Assembly (NCBI GenBank): GCA_035553355.1
Contig: DATMJW010000124.1
Location: forward strand, 1-64,000
DNA length: 64,000 nt
Direction of reading: 5' to 3'
From: Gaiellasilicea sp035553355
Lineage (GTDB): Bacteria > Actinomycetota > Thermoleophilia > Gaiellales > Gaiellaceae
The notes under the pieces were generated by a model. That model was not told the DNA's origin. It did no database searches and saw only the letters and a program-made list of their open reading frames with translations. Shown here in pieces: positions 33,619 through 41,394 of this stretch. Numbering within the stretch: position 1 is the stretch's first letter; the number at the start of each line of letters is the position of its first letter. The translations under genes were made by a program, and so were the position numbers.

Positions 33619-34695
33619 CTACGTGCGGCTCACGAGCCGCGACGCCGCCCACCCGACGCGGCGGACGAGGCCGGCGGCACCGGTCGGCAGGAGCAGCATC
33701 ACGGCGATCAGGATCACGCCGTAGACGACGGAGGGCGCACCGGGCGACTTCGAGATCGACTGCGCCCAGAGCGGCAGGAACTGGATGAAGATCGCCCCGA
33801 AGACGAGCGGCCACAGCGACCCCAGGCCGCCGACCACCACCCCGACGAGCAGGAAGATCGACAGCGCGATCGGGAACGTCTCCGGATTCACGAACGTCGT
33901 CGCGATCGCGAGCAGCGATCCGGCGATGCCGGCGTAGAACGCGCTGATCCCGAACGCGAGCGTCTTGTACTTCGCGAGGCTGACGCCCGAGGACGCGGCT
34001 GCGAGCGGGCTGTCGCGGACGGCCCGCAGCGCGCGTCCGAAGCGCCCGCGGACGATCAGCCACGCGAGCGCGAACATGACGAGCGCGATCCCCCAGCACA
34101 GGTAGTAGAGCCACTCGTTGAAGGAGTGGATCTCGAAGCCGAGCACGCGGATCGGCTCCGTCACCGTCTCGAAGGTGACGGGATCGGTCGTCTCCGTCGG
34201 CCGCGTCCGGCCGGGCGCGTCGAAGAGGTTGATGCCGGGACCGCCGCCCGTGAAGCCTTCGAACTTCCGGATCACGGCCGGTGTCGCGACGGCGACCGCG
34301 AACGTGGCGAGCGCGAGGTAGAGGCCCGAGAGCCGCAGCGCCGGGAACCCGAACAGGAAGCCGATCGCGCCGGCGACCACCCCGGCGAGCGGGATCGTCC
34401 ACACGTCGCGCATGTCGCCGGAGAACGTGTGGCCGCCGAGCCGGAGGCCCTGGTCCGAGATCAGGATCGCGGTCGTGTAGCCGCCGATCGCCATGTAGGC
34501 GCCGTGGCCGAGCGAGATCTGGCCCGTGTAGCCGGTGAGGATGTTCAGCCCGAGGAGGGCGATCAGGTAGATCCCGACGTATGCGAACTGCTGCGCGCGG
34601 AAGTCGCTCACGATCCGCGGCACGAAGAGGACGGCGAGCGCAGCCGCAGCGAAGAGGCCGACCTTGACGAGCTCGCTCCGGCCCGGCCGCGTCAC
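33619..34695 (-). CDS. livM: Branched-chain amino-acid type ABC transporter permease LivM
   Basis: 358-residue membrane permease with about nine helices and the family signature LNILTGYTGQISLGHGAYMAIGGY, followed by FGRALRAVRDSPLAAASSGV, the coupling loop to the ATPases. The GTG at 34695 overlaps the livH stop as GTGA. The longer frame beginning inside livH is a shadow. Partner of LivH in a heterodimeric channel. Confidence 0.93.
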   Translation of the reverse strand: MTRPGRSELVKVGLFAAAALAVLFVPRIVSDFRAQQFAYVGIYLIALLGLNILTGYTGQISLGHGAYMAIGGYTTAILISDQGLRLGGHTFSGDMRDVWTIPLAGVVAGAIGFLFGFPALRLSGLYLALATFAVAVATPAVIRKFEGFTGGGPGINLFDAPGRTRPTETTDPVTFETVTEPIRVLGFEIHSFNEWLYYLCWGIALVMFALAWLIVRGRFGRALRAVRDSPLAAASSGVSLAKYKTLAFGISAFYAGIAGSLLAIATTFVNPETFPIALSIFLLVGVVVGGLGSLWPLVFGAIFIQFLPLWAQSISKSPGAPSVVYGVILIAVMLLLPTGAAGLVRRVGWAASRLVSRT

Positions 34696-35582
34696 ACGCG
34701 CCTCGCGATCGGCTTGCCGAAGAGGCCCTCGGGCTTCACGAGCAGGACGACGAGGATGACCAGGAGCGCCGCGGGCAGACGCAGGTCGGCACCGACGAAG
34801 TCGATGTACGAGCCGATCAGGTTCAGCCCGACGCCCAGCATCAACCCGCCGGCGACGGCGCCGAACGGCGAGTCGATCCCGCCGAGCACCGCAGCTGCGA
34901 AGGCGTAGATCAGGATCGCCTGCATCATCGACGGGTCGAGGAACACCGTCGGCGCCGCGAGCATCCCGGCGACGGCGCCGAGCGCGGCGGCGAGGCCCCA
35001 GCCGATCGCGAGCATCCAGCCGACGCGGACGCCGACGAGCCGGCTCGCGTCGGGGTTTAGCGCCGCGGCGCGCATCGCGAGGCCGATCTTCGTGAACTGG
35101 AAGAACGCCCACAGCGCGACGACGAGGGCGAGCACGATCGCGAGCGTGCCGAGGTCCTGGATCGAGATCGCGACGCCACCGACGTCGACCGTCTCGTTCG
35201 GCAGCGCCGTCGGGAACGCGCGCACCTCCGCCGACCAGATCCAGCCGGCGAGCCCGTTGAAGATGAGCACGAGGCCGATCGTCACGATCACGATCGTGAG
35301 GACGGGCGCTCGCTCGACGGGCCGGATCACCGTCCGCTGGAGCGCGAGGCCGCCGACGAACGAGAGCAGGATCGTCGCGGCGAACGCGCCCCAGTAGGGC
35401 CAGCCGTGGTTCGTCGTCAGCGTCCACGCGATGTAGGTGGAGAACATCGCCATCTCGCCCTGCGCGAAGTTGATCACCCCCGTCGCGCGGTGGATGAGGA
35501 CGAGCGCCAGCGCGAGCGCGGCGTAGATCGCGCCCGATGCGAGCCCCGACACGACCTGCTGGAAGAACTGGGCGTAGTCCAC
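34692..35582 (-). CDS. livH: Branched-chain amino-acid type ABC transporter permease LivH
   Basis: 296-residue permease with about eight helices. Family landmarks are YAALALALVLIHRATGVINF near the N-terminus, GLAMRAAALNPDASRLVGV (coupling loop) and AVLGGIDSPFGAVAGG. GTG start one base after the livF stop region. Forms the channel with LivM, energised by LivG and LivF. Confidence 0.93.
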   Translation of the reverse strand: MDYAQFFQQVVSGLASGAIYAALALALVLIHRATGVINFAQGEMAMFSTYIAWTLTTNHGWPYWGAFAATILLSFVGGLALQRTVIRPVERAPVLTIVIVTIGLVLIFNGLAGWIWSAEVRAFPTALPNETVDVGGVAISIQDLGTLAIVLALVVALWAFFQFTKIGLAMRAAALNPDASRLVGVRVGWMLAIGWGLAAALGAVAGMLAAPTVFLDPSMMQAILIYAFAAAVLGGIDSPFGAVAGGLMLGVGLNLIGSYIDFVGADLRLPAALLVILVVLLVKPEGLFGKPIARRV

Positions 35583-35583
35583 G

Positions 35584-36291
35584 TCAGTACCCCAGGTAGC
35601 TCCGTCGGACGGTCTCGTTCCGCGCCAGCTCCTCGGTCGTGCCGGAGACGGCCACCTCGCCCACCTCGAGCACGTACGCGCGGTGGGCGACGTCGAGCGC
35701 GATCGCAGCGTTCTGCTCGACCACGAGCACCGTCAGCCCCTCCCTCTCGTTGAGGTCGCGCACGATCCGGAAGATCTCACGCGTGACGAGCGGCGCGAGC
35801 CCGAGCGACGGCTCGTCGAGGAGCAGGAGCCGCGGGCGGCTCATCAGCGCCCGGGCGAGCGCGAGCATCTGCTGCTCGCCGCCGGAGAGCGTGCCCGCGT
35901 GCTGGTCGCGGCGTGCCTCGATCCACGGGAACCACTCCTGCATGCGCGTGAGGTCGTCGTCGAGCGCTCCGCGGCGCGTGTAGCCGCCGAGGCGGAGGTT
36001 CTCCTCCACCGTCAGCTCCCCGAACGTCCCGCGCCCCTCCGGCACGTGCGCGACGCCGAGCCGTGCGACTGCCTCCGGGCCGCGGCGGCCGAGGCTCTGG
36101 CCGGCGACGCGGATCTCGCCGCTCCGCCGGACGGTGCCCGAGATCGCACGCAGCGTCGTCGTCTTGCCGGCGCCGTTCGCGCCGAGGACGGCGACGATCT
36201 CCCCCTCGGCCACGTCGAGCGTGACACCGTGCAGCGCGCGCACCTGGCCGTAACGGGCCTCGACGTCGCGGAGCTCGAGCAGCGCGGCCAC
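35584..36291 (-). CDS. livF: Branched-chain amino-acid type ABC transporter ATPase LivF
   Basis: 235-residue ABC ATPase. Walker A GANGAGKT at 37-44, signature LSGGEQQMLALARAL and Walker B LLLLDEPSLGLAP. The short length and the VPEGRGTFGELTVEENL segment are typical of LivF rather than LivG. The GTG shares one base with the livG TAG stop. Confidence 0.93.
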   Translation of the reverse strand: MAALLELRDVEARYGQVRALHGVTLDVAEGEIVAVLGANGAGKTTTLRAISGTVRRSGEIRVAGQSLGRRGPEAVARLGVAHVPEGRGTFGELTVEENLRLGGYTRRGALDDDLTRMQEWFPWIEARRDQHAGTLSGGEQQMLALARALMSRPRLLLLDEPSLGLAPLVTREIFRIVRDLNEREGLTVLVVEQNAAIALDVAHRAYVLEVGEVAVSGTTEELARNETVRRSYLGY

Positions 36292-37019
36292 TAGGCGTCC
36301 CGCCCGGTGCCGTCGTCGGTGCCGAGATACGCCTCGATCACGTCGGGGTTCGCGCGCACCTCCGCCGGCGTGCCCTGCGCGATCATGCGACCGAAGTTCA
36401 GCACGTGCACGTGGTCGGAGATCCCCATCACGAGGTTCATGTGGTGCTCGACGAGGAGCACGGTGAGTTCGTAGTCGTCGCGGATCTGCTGGATGAACCG
36501 GCCGAGCTCCTCGACCTCCTCGTGGTTGAGGCCACCCGCCGGCTCGTCGAGGAGCAGCAGCTTCGGCCCCGCGACGAGCGCACGCGCGAGCTCGACGCGC
36601 TTCAGCGTCCCGTACGGCAGCCCCGCGACCGGCCGCTCGGCGATCTGGCGCAGGCCGACGTAGTCGATCGCCTCGAGCGCCTGGCCCGTCGCGTCGCGCC
36701 CGCGCGTGTGCGCGCCGACGAGGACGTTGTCGAGGACGGTCATCGTCCGGAAGAGCTCGACGTTCTGGAAGGTGCGCGCGATCCCACGGCGGACGATCCC
36801 GTGCACCGGCGAGCGCAGCAGGCTCTCGCCCCGGAAGACGACGTCGCCGCTGTCGGGGGTGTACAGCCGCGTGATCACGTTGAACGCGGTCGTCTTGCCG
36901 GCGCCGTTCGGGCCGATCAGGCCCGCGATCTGCCCCTCGACGACGTCGAACGAGACTCCGTCGAGCGCGACGACGCCGCCGAAGCGACGTGTCACGTTCC
37001 GCAGCGAGAGGAGGGCCAT
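36291..37019 (-). CDS. livG: Branched-chain amino-acid type ABC transporter ATPase LivG
   Basis: 242-residue ABC ATPase. Walker A GPNGAGKT at 36-43, a degenerate signature LPYGTLKRVELARAL (LivG proteins often have SYGxQR) and Walker B LLLLDEPAGGLN. ARTFQNVELFRTMTVLDNV and the C-terminal EVRANPDVIEAYLG are diagnostic for LivG. First gene of the six-gene livGFHM-binding protein-fbiC operon. TAGGGT (37031-37036) lies eleven bases before the ATG. Confidence 0.93.
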   Translation of the reverse strand: MALLSLRNVTRRFGGVVALDGVSFDVVEGQIAGLIGPNGAGKTTAFNVITRLYTPDSGDVVFRGESLLRSPVHGIVRRGIARTFQNVELFRTMTVLDNVLVGAHTRGRDATGQALEAIDYVGLRQIAERPVAGLPYGTLKRVELARALVAGPKLLLLDEPAGGLNHEEVEELGRFIQQIRDDYELTVLLVEHHMNLVMGISDHVHVLNFGRMIAQGTPAEVRANPDVIEAYLGTDDGTGRDA

Positions 37020-37030
37020 GGCGCCCGCGT

Positions 37031-37036
37031 ACCCTA
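37031..37036 (-). promoter_or_regulatory. Probable -10 element of the liv-fbiC operon
   Basis: TAGGGT on the minus strand, eleven bases before the livG ATG, leaving a leader of only a few bases and no ribosome-binding site. Confidence 0.4.
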
Positions 37037-37057
37037 AGCAGGTGGCATGACAGAGGC

Positions 37058-37096
37058 AACGGTGCTGCGCACTCCGCCCGCCTGCACCGTTAGGCT
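37058..37096 (+). promoter_or_regulatory. Desaturase promoter with operator-like inverted repeat
   Basis: AACGGTGC (37058-37065) and GCACCGTT (37084-37091) form a perfect 8-bp inverted repeat with an 18-base spacer. The right arm overlaps TAGGCT (37091-37096), a -10 candidate. The desaturase follows with a leader of about 45 bases and a GTGGAGG ribosome-binding site. A repressor bound here would occlude the promoter. Confidence 0.45.
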
Positions 37097-37147
37097 GCCG
37101 CGCCGTCCAGGTTTCAGCACAGGTCCCGCAGTGGAGGAAGTCACGAG

Positions 37148-38116
37148 ATGAGCACCGCCGCACCGACAGTCGAGCCGCGCAACGAGCACGACGGCGACGA
37201 GCACGACGACCACGACGCGCACGATCTGCCGACCGGGCAGAAGGTGACGAACCTGCTCGCGGTCACGATCCCGTTCGTCGGCTTCGTCGCCTCGCTGTTC
37301 TTCCTCTGGGGGAACCTCGTGACCGGGCGCGACCTCGTGATCCTCGGCGTCGGCTACTTCTTCACCTGCCTCGGGATCTCGATCGGCTTCCACCGGCTCT
37401 TCACCCACCGGTCGTACGAGACCTACGCCCCGGTTCGCTACACGCTCGCGATCCTCGGCTCGATGGCGGTCGAGGGACCGGTGATCCGGTGGGTCTCCGA
37501 CCACCGCAAGCACCACAACTTCGCGGATCGCGAGGGCGATCCGCACTCGCCGCACGCCGGCTTCGGCCCCGGCCTGCGCGGCAAGATCGCCGGCCTCTGG
37601 CACGCGCACATCGGCTGGCTCTTCCGGAACGTCGGCCGGGCCGAGGAGTCGAAGTACGCGAAGGACCTGCTCGCCGACCGCGGGATGGTGCTCATCTCGC
37701 GCACGTTCCCGCTGTGGGTCGCGGTCTCGCTGCTGCTTCCCTTCGCCGCCGGCTGGATCTGGGGCGGCACGTTCGGCGCCGGCCTGCAGGCGCTCTTCTG
37801 GGGCGGCCTGATCCGGATCTTCCTGCTCCACCACATCACGTGGTCGGTCAACTCGGTGTGCCACTTCGTCGGGCGGCGCCGGTTCCGCGTGAAGGACGAG
37901 TCGCGGAACGTCTGGTGGCTCTCCTGGATCTCGATGGGCGAGTCGTGGCACCACAACCACCACGCGTTCCCGTCGTCGGCGTTCCACGGCCTCAAGCCGT
38001 GGGAGCTCGACATCGGCGGCCTCGTCATCCGCGGCATGCGCCGCGTCGGCCTCGTCTGGAAGGTCGTGACGATCCCGCCCGAGCTGCAGCGCAAGCGCGA
38101 GCTCGCGTCCGACTAG
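37148..38116 (+). CDS. Membrane acyl-CoA/acyl-lipid desaturase
   Basis: Di-iron membrane desaturase of the delta-9 type, 322 residues. The three His boxes are HRLFTH (82-87), HRKHH (119-123) and HHNHH (268-272). Four hydrophobic helices lie between them. The N-terminal 10-26 is unusually rich in His, Asp and Glu (NEHDGDEHDDHDAHD), as if to bind metal; this is outside the catalytic core. ATG with a good ribosome-binding site. Likely introduces double bonds into membrane fatty acids; exact position cannot be read. Confidence 0.92.
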   Translation: MSTAAPTVEPRNEHDGDEHDDHDAHDLPTGQKVTNLLAVTIPFVGFVASLFFLWGNLVTGRDLVILGVGYFFTCLGISIGFHRLFTHRSYETYAPVRYTLAILGSMAVEGPVIRWVSDHRKHHNFADREGDPHSPHAGFGPGLRGKIAGLWHAHIGWLFRNVGRAEESKYAKDLLADRGMVLISRTFPLWVAVSLLLPFAAGWIWGGTFGAGLQALFWGGLIRIFLLHHITWSVNSVCHFVGRRRFRVKDESRNVWWLSWISMGESWHHNHHAFPSSAFHGLKPWELDIGGLVIRGMRRVGLVWKVVTIPPELQRKRELASD

Positions 38117-38155
38117 GGCCGCCGCGGCGGCCACGCCCGCCGCGGACGTGTCGCG

Positions 38156-38202
38156 CCGTCAACGCGACGGGCGGGGACTGTCCCCGTTCGTTTCGTTGAC
38201 GG
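38156..38202. terminator. Nested hairpin after the desaturase
   Basis: Outer arms CCGTCAACG / CGTTGACGG (9 bp) and inner arms CGGGG / CCCCG with an ACTGT loop, in the gap between two converging genes. No T-tract on either strand. A 16-base palindrome of GGCCGCC type lies just before it (38117-38132). Confidence 0.5.
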
Positions 38203-38224
38203 ATGGACGTGGCCGGAGAGGACG

Positions 38225-38254
38225 CGCCGCCGCGGGCGGGGGCCCGCGGCGGCG
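38225..38254. terminator. 13-bp GC hairpin after acyl-CoA dehydrogenase
   Basis: CGCCGCCGCGGGC pairs perfectly with GCCCGCGGCGGCG around a GGGG loop, seven bases beyond the stop of the leftward dehydrogenase. Confidence 0.45.
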
Positions 38255-38260
38255 GCGTGT

Positions 38261-39466
38261 CTACGAGAAGCGGTACGTGCCGCCGTCGCGGAACTCGCCG
38301 AGGATCCGGCGGGAGACGACCATGCGGTGAACCTCGTCCGGGCCGTCGTAGATGCGCGCACCGCGCGCGTTCGCGTACATGTGTCCGAGCGGCGTCTCGT
38401 CGGTGAGCCCGCGGGCGCCGTGCGTCTGGATCGCGCGGTCGATCACGTCGTGGAGGACGCGCGCGGCGTAGAACTTGATCAGCGAGATCTCGACCCGCGC
38501 CTCGTCGCCCTCGTCGAGCTTCCGTGCCGCGTCGAGCGTCATCAGCCGGCACGCCTGGATCTCCGCTGCGGAGTCGGCGATCCATTTCTGGATCGTCTGC
38601 TTCTCGGCGAGCGGGCCGCCGAACGCCTCCCGCTCGAGCGCGTAGCGGCACATGAGCTCGAACGCGCGCTGCATCTGCCCGAGCCAGCGCATCACGTGGT
38701 GGATCCGCCCGGGCCCGAGGCGCTTCTGCGCGATCCGGAAGCCGTCGCCGGGCTCGCCGAGCACGTTCTCGAGCGGCACGCGCACACCGGTGTAACGCAC
38801 CTCGCAGTGCGTCGACCAGCCACGGCCGGTGTGGCCGAGCACCGGGATCGGCCGCACGACCTCGACGCCGGGCGTGTCGGCGGGGACGATGATCTGACTC
38901 ATGCGCCGGTGCGGCGGCGCGTCCGGATCGGTGACCGCCATCACGATCCCGAACGCGGCGCCCTCGGCCGACGACGAGAACCACTTGTGACCGTCGATGA
39001 CCCACTCGTCGCCCTCGACGACCGCGCGCGTCCGCAGGCCGGTCGGGTCTGCACCGGACACCTCCGGCTCGGTCATCGAGAAGAACGAGCGCGCCGTGCC
39101 GTCGACGAGCGGCCGCAGGAAGCGCTCCTTCTGCTCCGGCGTCCCGTACAGGTGGAGGATCTCGCCGTTCCCCGCATCCGGCGCCTGGCAGTTGAAGACG
39201 AGCTGCGCCCAGGTCGAACGGCCGATCTCCTCGTTCAGGAGGGCGTACTCGATGAACCCGGAGCCCGTTCCCCCGGCCTCCGGGGGCAGGTGCGGCGCCC
39301 AGATCCCCGCCGCCTTCGCCTTCGCGCGGAGCTCGTCGATCAGCGCGTCGGCGGCGTCGTCCTCGCGCGCGAGCGCAGGTTCGGCCGCGTAGACGTGCTC
39401 CTCCATGAACGCGCGCACCTCGGCGCGGCGGGCCGTCACGTCGCGCGGGATCGCGAGCTCGGTCAC
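38261..39466 (-). CDS. Acyl-CoA dehydrogenase family protein
   Basis: FAD-dependent dehydrogenase of 401 residues. N-terminal helical domain, the FSMTEPEVSGADPTGLRT segment, a middle beta domain (VIDGHKWFSSSAEGA) and a C-terminal helical domain ending ARIYDGPDEVHRMVVSRRIL. Where many family members have the catalytic Glu in YEGT, this reads YDGP, a form seen in a FadE-like clade. The base may therefore lie elsewhere, and substrate is unknown. The GTG at 39466 is six bases from GATACT. It shares a 17-base intergenic region with the divergent nucleotidyltransferase. Confidence 0.9.
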   Translation of the reverse strand: MTELAIPRDVTARRAEVRAFMEEHVYAAEPALAREDDAADALIDELRAKAKAAGIWAPHLPPEAGGTGSGFIEYALLNEEIGRSTWAQLVFNCQAPDAGNGEILHLYGTPEQKERFLRPLVDGTARSFFSMTEPEVSGADPTGLRTRAVVEGDEWVIDGHKWFSSSAEGAAFGIVMAVTDPDAPPHRRMSQIIVPADTPGVEVVRPIPVLGHTGRGWSTHCEVRYTGVRVPLENVLGEPGDGFRIAQKRLGPGRIHHVMRWLGQMQRAFELMCRYALEREAFGGPLAEKQTIQKWIADSAAEIQACRLMTLDAARKLDEGDEARVEISLIKFYAARVLHDVIDRAIQTHGARGLTDETPLGHMYANARGARIYDGPDEVHRMVVSRRILGEFRDGGTYRFS

Positions 39467-39471
39467 GCGCC

Positions 39472-39478
39472 TAGTATC
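39472..39478. promoter_or_regulatory. Overlapping divergent -10 elements
   Basis: TAGTAT (39472-39477, plus) is six bases before the GTG at 39484. GATACT (39478-39473, minus) is six bases before the GTG at 39466. One near-palindromic heptamer can therefore serve both directions, leaving both mRNAs leaderless. Confidence 0.55.
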
Positions 39479-39483
39479 GCGCC

Positions 39484-40228
39484 GTGGAGGCCGAGGAGCG
39501 AATCGCGCGGCAGGACGCCGTGCGCGCGCACGTGCTCGACCTCGCCGGGTCGGACGAACGCGTCGTCGCGGCCGCTGTCGTCGGCTCGCTCGCTGGGACC
39601 GGGCGACCAGTTCTCCGACCTCGACCTGACGTTCGCCGTCGCCGACGGCGTCCCGCTCGCCGAGGTGATCGACGACTGGACTGCGCGGATGGCCGAGCTC
39701 GGTGCGACGAACCTCTTCGACCTCCCCGTCGGGCCGACCGTGTATCGGGTGTTCCTCCTTCCGAGCCCTCTCCAGGTCGACCTTTCGTTCACACCGGCTG
39801 CCGACTTCGCGCCCGCAGGCCCGAACTGGCGGCTGCTCTTCGGGAGCGCCGGCGAGCCCGCGCACCGGGAGCCGCGGCCGGCCGGCGAGGTCGTCGGCTA
39901 CGGCGCGCTGTTCGCCCTCCACGCCTGGACGAGCATCGCGCGCGGCCGCCTCTGGCAGGCCGAGCACTGGGTCACGCGCGCACGGGACGAGGCACTGGCG
40001 CTCGCCGCGCGCAGATGCGGCCTCCGCGAGAACGAGTACCGCGGCGTCGACGACCTGCCGCCGGACGTGCTGAGCCGCGCGGCGACGCGCGTGGGCGGGC
40101 TCGAACCCGCCGAGCTGCGCCGCGCGCTCCGGGCGGTGATCGAGCTCCTCCTCGCCGAGGGCGGCGCCGACGCGGCGCACGTCGCGGAACGGCTTCGCGA
40201 GCTCCTCGCGCGGCCGTCGACTGTTTAG
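39484..40228 (+). pseudogene. Nucleotidyltransferase domain protein, frameshifted
   Basis: MNT-type nucleotidyltransferase of about 248 codons split between two frames. The first part (from GTG 39484) reads MEAEERIARQDAVRAHVLDL and VVGSLA in one frame. From about 39600 the match continues in another frame as GPGDQFSDLDLTFAV to the stop at 40228. The expected active-site motif GSLAxG..DxxSDLD is broken at the CTCGCTGGGA junction, as if two bases (one CG) were lost; total length 745 is not a multiple of three. Either a recent mutation or a sequencing error. Family function: transfer of a nucleotide to an unknown acceptor. Confidence 0.75.
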
Positions 40229-40231
40229 AGT
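40226..40231 (+). promoter_or_regulatory. Probable -10 element of the catabolic operon
   Basis: TAGAGT, overlapping the TAG stop of the nucleotidyltransferase and seven bases before the GTG of the first acyl-CoA dehydrogenase of the 40.2-50.05 kb operon. Confidence 0.5.
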
Positions 40232-40238
40232 CGCATCC

Positions 40239-41381
40239 GTGGACCTGCGGGACACACCGGAGGAGGCGGCGTTCCGCAGGGAGCTTCGCGAGTGGATCGC
40301 GGCGAACCTCACCGACGAGATCCGGCACGGCCGCTTCGACGACGCGGGCCGCGCGTGGAGCCGGAGCCTCTACGAGGCGGGGTACGCGGGCCTGACGTGG
40401 CCGAAGGAGTACGGCGGCGCGGGTGCGCCGTACAGCCACCAGGCGATCTTCCTCGAGGAGATGGCGCGCGCGGAGGCGCCGTCGCACCTCGGCGTGATCG
40501 GCCTCGGGATGGCCGGACCCACGATCATCGCCCACGGCACCGAGGAGCAGAAGCGCCGCCACCTCGAGAAGATCCTCTCGGCCGAGGAGATCTGGTGCCA
40601 GGGGTTCTCGGAGCCTGATGCCGGCTCCGACCTCTCCGCCGTCCGCACCTCGGCGCGGCTCGACGGCGACCGGTTCGTCGTCAACGGCCAGAAGGTCTGG
40701 TCGTCGTTCGCGCACATCGCCGACTGGTGCATCCTCGTCACGCGCAGCGACGCGGAGAGCGAGCGTCACGCCGGGCTCACGTACCTGATGGTCGACATGC
40801 GCGCGCCGGGCGTCGAGGTCCGCCCGCTGCGCCAGATCACCGGCGAGGCGGAGTTCAACGAGATCTTCTTCGACGACGTAGAGGTGCCCGCCGAGAACGT
40901 GCTCGGCGAGGTCGGCGGCGGCTGGCAGGTCGCGATGACGACCCTGCTGCACGAGCGCGGCACCCTCGGCTTCGCGCTCACGGCGGCGCTCGAGTCGCAG
41001 GTGCAGAAGCTCGTGGCGCTCGCGCGCGAGCGCGGTGCGACGCCGGTGCAGCGCGATGCGATCGCGCGCGAGTGGATCGGGCTCCAGGCCGTCCGCTACA
41101 CGAACTACCGGTCGCTGACGACCTTGATGAAGACGGGCATCCCCGGCCCCGAGGGCTCCGGCTCGAAGCTGTGGTGGTCGGAGGCGAACCAGCGCGTGAC
41201 GAAGCTCGCGCTGGAACTGCTCGGACCCGAGGCGCAGCTGGCGGGGCCGGACGCCGCCTGGGGCGGCTACTGGCAGCACCAGCAGCTCCGGAGCCGCGGC
41301 AACACGATCGAGGCGGGGACGTCCGAGATCCTGCGGAACATCATCGCCGAGCGTGTGCTCGGGCTCCCGAGGTCGCGATGA
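40239..41381 (+). CDS. Acyl-CoA dehydrogenase, catalytic partner
   Basis: 380-residue FAD acyl-CoA dehydrogenase. WPKEYGGAGAP, QGFSEPDAGSDLSAVRTSA (FAD and substrate loops) and the C-terminal IEAGTSEILRNIIAERVLG with the catalytic Glu at 358. First gene of a long rightward operon. It is followed at 13 bases by a shorter homologue that lacks the Glu, the arrangement of heteromeric acyl-CoA dehydrogenases such as those of steroid side-chain degradation. GTG start, likely leaderless. Confidence 0.93.
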   Translation: MDLRDTPEEAAFRRELREWIAANLTDEIRHGRFDDAGRAWSRSLYEAGYAGLTWPKEYGGAGAPYSHQAIFLEEMARAEAPSHLGVIGLGMAGPTIIAHGTEEQKRRHLEKILSAEEIWCQGFSEPDAGSDLSAVRTSARLDGDRFVVNGQKVWSSFAHIADWCILVTRSDAESERHAGLTYLMVDMRAPGVEVRPLRQITGEAEFNEIFFDDVEVPAENVLGEVGGGWQVAMTTLLHERGTLGFALTAALESQVQKLVALARERGATPVQRDAIAREWIGLQAVRYTNYRSLTTLMKTGIPGPEGSGSKLWWSEANQRVTKLALELLGPEAQLAGPDAAWGGYWQHQQLRSRGNTIEAGTSEILRNIIAERVLGLPRSR

Positions 41382-41394
41382 AGGCGGCGCGCTA

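Noticed and set aside
30020..34402. A 1460-codon open frame spanning FO synthase and upstream DNA
   Set aside because: Only 30020-32371 has FO synthase similarity. The upstream part is an Arg/Ala-rich alternate frame of the binding-protein and livM genes, a common artefact of high GC.
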